A DNA stretch of 64,000 nucleotides from Modestobacter excelsi (GTDB lineage Bacteria; Actinomycetota; Actinomycetes; Mycobacteriales; Geodermatophilaceae): the NCBI RefSeq assembly GCF_005930495.1, contig NZ_SJEX01000002.1:1-64000 (forward strand), given 5' to 3'. The stretch's first letter is position 1, and every line of letters begins with the position of its first letter. The position numbers were made by a program, and so were the translations under genes. Shown piece after piece: positions 59,564 through 64,000 of this stretch. The notes beneath the pieces were generated by a model that had not been told where the DNA came from, did not search any database, and saw only the letters and a list, made by a program, of their open reading frames with translations.

Positions 59564-60880
59564 TCAGGAGCGGGTGGCGGAATCCCTCCGGGCCACCAGC
59601 TCCGGCTCGACCTCCTGGTCGATGGCGCCGGGCGCGCCGCCGAACTCGTCGGCGACCTCCCCGGCGACGTCGTCGGGCTCCCCGGAGCCGGCGGCCATCT
59701 CCGCGTCGGCCGCGGTGAGCATCCGGTGGCCGGTGGACAGCACGGCGATGGCCAGCACCACGGCGACCGCGCCGACGACGAAGGGCACGTGCAGGCCGTA
59801 GTGCTCGGCCAGCTTGCCGGCGGCGTAGGGCGCCAGGCCGCCGCCGAGGAACCGGACGAAGCCGTAGGCGGCCGAGGCGACCGGGCGGGGCACCGGCGAG
59901 ACGAGCATGACCGCCTGGGTGGTCAGCGTGTTGTTGATCCCGACGACGATGCCGGAGGCGATCACGCAGGTGATCAGCGCCCAGCGGACGTCGGTGAACA
60001 GGCCGATCAGCAGCAGCAGGACGGCGAAGAGACCGAGTGCCCCGTACAGCGAGGGCGCGGTGCCGAAGCGGGCCTGCAGCCGGGGCGCACCGATGACCGC
60101 GAAGAACGCGACCAGCAGCCCCCAGCCGAAGAACACGAAGCCGAGCTGGATCGCGGAGAGCTCCATCGGGTAGGGCGCGTAGCCCAGCATGGTGAAGAAG
60201 CCCCAGTTGTAGAACAGGGCGGTCAGGCTCATGGTCAGCAGGCTGCGGTGCCGCAGCGCCCTCAGCGGTGCCGACAGCGGGGTCGGTTCGGCCGGCTTGG
60301 GCGTGGCGTCGAGCAGCACGACGGTGGCCAGCAGTGCGATCGCCATGAGGACGGCGACGCCGAAGAACGGCCCCCGCCAGCTGACGTCGCCCAGCAGGCC
60401 GCCGACCAGCGGACCGGCCGCGATGCCGAGGCCGAGTGCGGCCTCGTAGAGGACGATCGCACCGGCGAAGCCACCGGAGGCCGAGGCGACGATGACCGCC
60501 AGCGAGGTGGCGATGAACAGCGCGTTGCCCAGGCCCCAGCCGGCGCGGAAGCCGACGATCTCGTTGATCGAGCCGGACAGCCCGGCCAGGGCGGAGAAGA
60601 CGACGATCACGGCCAGGCCGGTGATCAGCGTCCTCTTGGCGCCGATCCGGCTGGACACCCAGTTGGTGCCGAGCATCGCGACCGCGGTGACCACCAGGTA
60701 GCTGGTGAACAGCAGGCTGACCTGGCTGGGCGTGGCGTCCAGCTGCGCGGACAGCGCCGGGAGGATCGGGTCGACCAGGCCGATGCCCATGAAGCTGACG
60801 ACGCAGGCGAAGGCGACCGCGAAGACCGCCTTGGGTTGGGCTGACATGCTCGTGGTGCTGGCGCCGCCGTGTGCGGACAC
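59564..60880 (-). CDS. MFS transporter
   Basis: 438 residues from GTG 60880 (GGAGG five bases upstream). Twelve membrane helices can be followed, from VFAVAFACVVSFMGIGLVDP ILPAL to FVVGAVAVVLAIAVLSTGH. The loop 2-3 motif is NWVSSRIGAKRTLITGLAV, and the helix 5 region is YEAALGLGIAAGPLVGGLLG, typical of 12-TM drug:proton antiporters. It is followed by a terminator and preceded by a MarR gene in the same operon. Confidence 0.93.
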   Translation of the reverse strand: MSAHGGASTTSMSAQPKAVFAVAFACVVSFMGIGLVDPILPALSAQLDATPSQVSLLFTSYLVVTAVAMLGTNWVSSRIGAKRTLITGLAVIVVFSALAGLSGSINEIVGFRAGWGLGNALFIATSLAVIVASASGGFAGAIVLYEAALGLGIAAGPLVGGLLGDVSWRGPFFGVAVLMAIALLATVVLLDATPKPAEPTPLSAPLRALRHRSLLTMSLTALFYNWGFFTMLGYAPYPMELSAIQLGFVFFGWGLLVAFFAVIGAPRLQARFGTAPSLYGALGLFAVLLLLIGLFTDVRWALITCVIASGIVVGINNTLTTQAVMLVSPVPRPVASAAYGFVRFLGGGLAPYAAGKLAEHYGLHVPFVVGAVAVVLAIAVLSTGHRMLTAADAEMAAGSGEPDDVAGEVADEFGGAPGAIDQEVEPELVARRDSATRS

Positions 60881-60893
60881 GAGTTCCTCCGGT

Positions 60894-61163
60894 TCAGGGG
60901 TGGGGAAGGGCGCCGGCCAGCCGGGCGGCGCGGTCCTCGCGACGCCGGTCCAGCAGCTCCGCACCAGCCGCGGTGAGGCTGAGCAGCACCGCCCGGCCGT
61001 CGCCGGGGTCGGTGCGCCGCTGCACCGGGCCGGCGTCGACGAGCCGGCTGACGAGCGCGGTCATCGAGGGCTGGCTCAGCCCCTGGCGGTCCAGGGTGAG
61101 CCGGCGCAGCCCGATGACCACGTCGTCCAGCTGCTCGGCGAGCTGCCCGCGGTCGACGTCCAC
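60894..61163 (-). CDS. MarR family regulator with internal deletion
   Basis: 89 residues from GTG 61163. The start (DVDRGQLAEQLDDVVIGLRR LTLDR) and the end (LSQPSMTALVSRLVDAGPVQ, RRTDPGDGRAVLLSLTAAGA) are normal MarR text. The ~35 residues that should lie between (helices 2-3: the dimer/HTH entry, usually LSLTAASTL to LTELAAAEG) are missing without loss of frame. DNA binding is probably damaged, so the MFS gene downstream (13-base gap) may be constitutively expressed. Confidence 0.75.
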   Translation of the reverse strand: MDVDRGQLAEQLDDVVIGLRRLTLDRQGLSQPSMTALVSRLVDAGPVQRRTDPGDGRAVLLSLTAAGAELLDRRREDRAARLAGALPHP

Positions 61164-61315
61164 CGTTCAGTTGTACAACCCAACTATGTGTCCCCGCCAG
61201 TCCGGGTGACCGAGCAGACACGGCTCGCCGCCGGGGGAGCCCTGCTCCGCTCAAGGACGCAGGTCGCAGTGCCGATGACCCACCGGACAGGGGGAGTGGG
61301 CCCCACGCGGGCGGA

Positions 61316-62788
61316 ATGGCAGAGGGGGCAGCCGTGGTCACCGGGACAGCCGTGGACGACGAGGCGCAGCCCGCTGCCGCCGACGTGCCCCCGGCCGCCG
61401 TCGCACCGGCCGCCGACCCGCACGCGACCGCGCCGGAGGGGCGCAGGCTGGTCCTGCTGGCCTACGTCGTCGGCTTCGCCCTGGTCGCGCTCAGCTTTGG
61501 CCTCGACCGCACCCTCGGCGTCGTCGCCGGCCTGCTCAACGTCGTCTTCGGCGTCTACTTCTGCCGGCACCTCGCCTTCTCGGTCGCCGCGGCGCGCTGG
61601 GCCGAGAACGACATGCTCGCCGCCGACGTCGGGCTGGACGGCTACACCCCCTCGGTCGCGGTCTTCGTCGGCTGCAAGGACGAGGAGCTCGTCGTCGACG
61701 GCATGGTCACCGCACTGCTCGCGCTGGACTACCCGGTGGACCGGCTCACCCTGGTGGTCGTCGACGACGGGTCCGACGACAGCACCGGCGCCCGGCTGGA
61801 CGGCTGGGCCGCGCGCGAACCGCGGCTGCGCGTCCTGCACCGCGCGCCCGGCTCCGGCGGCGGCAAGTCCGGTGCCCTCAACGACGCCCTCGGCCTGGTC
61901 GACGCCGAGGTCGCCGTCGTCTTCGATGCCGACCACGAGCCGGACCAGGCGTCGCTGCGCCGCCTGGTCCGCCACTTCCGGGACCCGGTCGTCGGCGCGG
62001 TCATGGGCCGCTGCGTCGTCCGCAACGGCCGGGACTCCCAGATGGCCGGGACGGTCTTCGTCGACTACCTGTCCGGCTACCTGGTCAACGAGTACGGCCG
62101 GCAGGCGCTGTTCGAGCTGCCGGCGTACGGCGGGGCGAACTGCGCGGTCCGGATGACGACGCTGCGGCGCCTGGGCGGGTGGAACCCGCACTCGGTCACC
62201 GAGGACACCGACCTGACCCTGCGCGTGCTGCTGGCCGGCGAGCGGGTCCGCTACGACCTGTCCGCCGTCGACTTCGAGGAGGCGGTGGTCAGCGCCCAGC
62301 GGTTCTGGAAGCAGCGCTACCGCTGGGCGCGGGGTCACCAGAAGTGCTTCCGGGACCACTGGCGCCCGCTCATGCGGTCCCCGCACCTGTCCGGGGTCGA
62401 GAAGGTCGAGACGACGTTGTTCCTGCTCGTCTACCACGTGCCGCTGCTCAGCGGGATCGGGCTGCTGCTGACCGTGCTGCGTGCCTTCGGCATCGGCGAC
62501 CTGCCGGCTGTCGGGGTGCTCCCGCTGTCCATGCTGCTGTTCATCGGACCGCTGGCCGAGCTCTCCGTCGGGCTGCTCGTCGGACGGGTCGAGCGGCGCG
62601 CCGCCTGGCGGCTGCTCGGCTTCCTCCCGGCCTTCGCGCTGTCGATCTGGGTCACCACCCGCGCCTACCTCGACGGCATGCTCGGCCGCCCGTACACCTG
62701 GGTGAAGACGACGCGGTCCGGCGCCACCTCGACGGTCCGGACCGTCCCGCCGCCCGCCGCGCCGGCCGCCTCCGGGACCGGTGCGTGA
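61316..62788 (+). CDS. membrane glycosyltransferase, family GT2
   Basis: 490 residues from ATG 61316 (GTG 61334 possible). Two N-terminal helices precede a GT-A domain with VAVFVGCKDEE, VVVDDGSDDSTG, VVFDADHEPD, VTEDTDLTLR and FWKQRYRWARGHQK (the D, DxD, TED and QxxRW motifs of processive synthases). Four C-terminal helices follow. This is the cellulose-synthase/NAG-transferase type, so it likely makes or exports a polysaccharide. It overlaps the exosortase start (TGATG), so it belongs to that operon. Confidence 0.92.
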   Translation: MAEGAAVVTGTAVDDEAQPAAADVPPAAVAPAADPHATAPEGRRLVLLAYVVGFALVALSFGLDRTLGVVAGLLNVVFGVYFCRHLAFSVAAARWAENDMLAADVGLDGYTPSVAVFVGCKDEELVVDGMVTALLALDYPVDRLTLVVVDDGSDDSTGARLDGWAAREPRLRVLHRAPGSGGGKSGALNDALGLVDAEVAVVFDADHEPDQASLRRLVRHFRDPVVGAVMGRCVVRNGRDSQMAGTVFVDYLSGYLVNEYGRQALFELPAYGGANCAVRMTTLRRLGGWNPHSVTEDTDLTLRVLLAGERVRYDLSAVDFEEAVVSAQRFWKQRYRWARGHQKCFRDHWRPLMRSPHLSGVEKVETTLFLLVYHVPLLSGIGLLLTVLRAFGIGDLPAVGVLPLSMLLFIGPLAELSVGLLVGRVERRAAWRLLGFLPAFALSIWVTTRAYLDGMLGRPYTWVKTTRSGATSTVRTVPPPAAPAASGTGA

Positions 62789-63888
62789 TGGCCGGGACGG
62801 ACGTGCTCCCCGACGGGCGGCACCGCCACCGGCAGTCCCGGCGCAGCAGCCGGCGGCTGCGGCCGGTGCTGGTCGACCTGCTGCTGGCGGTGGCGATCTG
62901 CGCGGTCGGCTACCGGTACGGCGCCGGCTTCCTCCAGGAGCACGAGGCCCGCTGGGTGGCCCAGGTGCTCGGCCTGCTCGGCGTCGACTCCGTCTCCGGC
63001 AGCCTGCCGCGCCACGTCCTGGTCTTCCGGCCCGACGGTGAGGTCATCCTGGCCGAGGTCACCGCGTCCTGCTCCTCGATCCTGTCCGTGCTCGGGCTGA
63101 CCGCGCTGACCGCCGTCGTGCTGCGGAGCCGGCGCCACCACGCGGTGGCCGGGCTGGTCGTCGCCGTCGCCGCGCTGCTGGCGCTCAACCACCTGCGGCT
63201 GCTCGCCTCCACCCTCGCCGGGCTGGCGTGGGGCACGCCGGCTCTCGTCCTCTTCCACGACTGGGTGGGCACCGTCTGGAACCTGGCGGCGACCCTGGGC
63301 GGCTTCCTGCTGATGATCTGCATCACGCTGCCCACCGCCGAGCGCGCCGAGCAGGACGTCGCCGGCCGGCACACCGCCCGCCGGCCGGACAGCTGGGCGC
63401 GGCCGGGCCTGGGCTACCGGCTCGCGGACGACCCGACGCCGATCGTGTCCCGGCGCTGGAACCTGACCGGCGCGCTGTACCGCTACGTGCTGCCGCGCCG
63501 AACCGCGGCGTGGCTGGCCGCTCGCCGGGAGGCCGACCGCATCGACTACCGGATCGGGCACCTGCTCCCGGCCGAGCGGGCCGAGCGGGTCCGGGCCCTG
63601 GTCGCCGACGGCCTCGGGGTCCATTCCGCCTCGCTCATCGCCGTGGCCACCTACGACGAGGACCCCTACGTCCTGGGCGTCCTCGCCGAGGCCGTCGCCG
63701 CCCGGCAGTGGGAACCGGTCACCGGCCCCCGGGTGGCCGCGCTGCGGCTCTGGGCCCGGGGCTGGCTGCTGCCGCGCTCGGTGCCCGGGGTCCCGCCGAT
63801 GGACGACACCCTGCCGGTGCCCCGCTCCGCCCTGTCCCGGCCGCCGGTGCGGCCGACGCCCCTCCTACCGATCCAGGACCCACGATGA
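62788..63888 (+). CDS. exosortase/archaeosortase-like protein with cytosolic C-terminal domain
   Basis: 366 residues from ATG 62788. The membrane part (residues 25-180) has the exosortase catalytic triad spacing: Cys95 in EVTASCSSILSVLGL, Arg137 in ALNHLRLLAST and His157 in VLFHDWVGTVWN. The C-terminal ~185 residues are soluble (LGYRLADDPTPIVSRRWNLT, IDYRIGHLLPAERAERVRAL), which is unusual for the family. Exosortases cut and transfer PEP-CTERM-like sorting signals in step with polysaccharide synthesis. No target protein is in the window. Confidence 0.82.
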   Translation: MAGTDVLPDGRHRHRQSRRSSRRLRPVLVDLLLAVAICAVGYRYGAGFLQEHEARWVAQVLGLLGVDSVSGSLPRHVLVFRPDGEVILAEVTASCSSILSVLGLTALTAVVLRSRRHHAVAGLVVAVAALLALNHLRLLASTLAGLAWGTPALVLFHDWVGTVWNLAATLGGFLLMICITLPTAERAEQDVAGRHTARRPDSWARPGLGYRLADDPTPIVSRRWNLTGALYRYVLPRRTAAWLAARREADRIDYRIGHLLPAERAERVRALVADGLGVHSASLIAVATYDEDPYVLGVLAEAVAARQWEPVTGPRVAALRLWARGWLLPRSVPGVPPMDDTLPVPRSALSRPPVRPTPLLPIQDPR

Positions 63889-64000
63889 CCTCCGCCCTGC
63901 CCCAGCCCCGGTCGGCTCCCGCCGCCCCGGGACCCGCGCCCACGGTGCACCCGGACGGCGGTGCCCCGGCCGTGCTGGTCACCGGCGCCGGCGGACCGGC
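63885..64000 (+). CDS. start of an ATP-grasp- or epimerase-like protein, cut by the window
   Basis: ATG 63885 overlaps the exosortase stop (ATGA). Only 38 residues are visible: a Pro/Ala-rich leader, then AVLVTGAGGPA, the glycine-rich start of carbamoyl-phosphate-synthase-like ATP-grasp proteins or of NAD-dependent epimerases. The overlap places it in the GT2-exosortase operon. Confidence 0.6.
   Translation, partial: MTSALPQPRSAPAAPGPAPTVHPDGGAPAVLVTGAGGP

Noticed and set aside
58859-60844. A 661-codon plus-strand frame across the enoyl-CoA hydratase and MFS genes
   Set aside because: The product is almost only Gln, Gly, Asp, Arg and Glu repeats; both real genes and two terminators lie on the minus strand.

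Overview
The window is high-G+C actinobacterial chromosome. Its style (very high third-position G+C, many GTG starts, stop/start overlaps such as GTGA and ATGA) and gene content (galU / gephyrin-like MoeA / rimJ / SepX-GlpR cluster, MSMEG_6728-type protein, GtrA, Geodermatophilaceae-like intergenic hairpin repeats) fit the Frankiales/Geodermatophilaceae neighbourhood (Blastococcus, Geodermatophilus, Modestobacter). The family-level placement is an inference from style, not a database result.

Layout. (1) 1-6227, ordinary chromosome: a tRNA-Phe/Asp/Glu cluster, lipoproteins, a GtrA membrane protein, a DUF2231-Rieske fusion, a 31-residue membrane peptide and a serine-hydrolase-like protein that has lost its catalytic Ser and Lys. 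(2) 6227-23560, an integrated genomic island in the 3' end of tRNA-Lys(TTT), bounded by a 44-bp direct repeat (6258-6301 and 23517-23560). It carries a tyrosine integrase and excisionase at the left end. Its cargo is lower in G+C and defence-like: a HEXXH metalloprotease-like protein translationally coupled to a small membrane protein, a TIR-TM-WD40 protein with 14 near-identical repeats, a toxin-antitoxin pair and small membrane proteins. Between them lie many gene fragments (IS3, IS1380, O-methyltransferase, a lipoprotein, a second WD40 gene). (3) 23560-32735, a composite older region: a MobF conjugative relaxase followed by a doubly broken excisionase gene directly beside attR, an LRR protein, a TetR/hotdog-thioesterase operon, a YqeY protein, an IS110 fragment and a second tyrosine integrase ending at an orphan 3' half of tRNA-Arg(CCT). 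This looks like serial accretion and decay of integrative elements at tRNA sites. (4) 32758-64000, chromosome again: PadR, an APC permease, the divergent yczE-mocR pair with a clear operator, an atypical LuxR-type regulator, a sirtuin, a DenV-like MSMEG_6728 protein, a VOC/thioesterase/kinase operon, MscL, FmdB, a UvrA-like ABC ATPase with a divergent MarR, a fused acyl-CoA carboxyltransferase with a CaiB/BaiF CoA-transferase, the galU-glp-rimJ-sepX/glpR cell-division-associated cluster, tRNA-Ala(CGC), an enoyl-CoA hydratase, a MarR-MFS pair whose MarR has lost part of its DNA-binding domain, and a GT2 / exosortase / ATP-grasp-like operon running off the right edge.

The best candidates for undescribed biology are the HEXXH + membrane-adaptor pair (11205-12945) with the nearby TIR-WD40 gene, the GT2-exosortase cluster at 61316-64000, and the island architecture: arm-type repeat arrays, and an integrase whose last residues are encoded by the host tRNA and would change on excision. 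All functional statements rest on motif recognition by eye; no searches were run.
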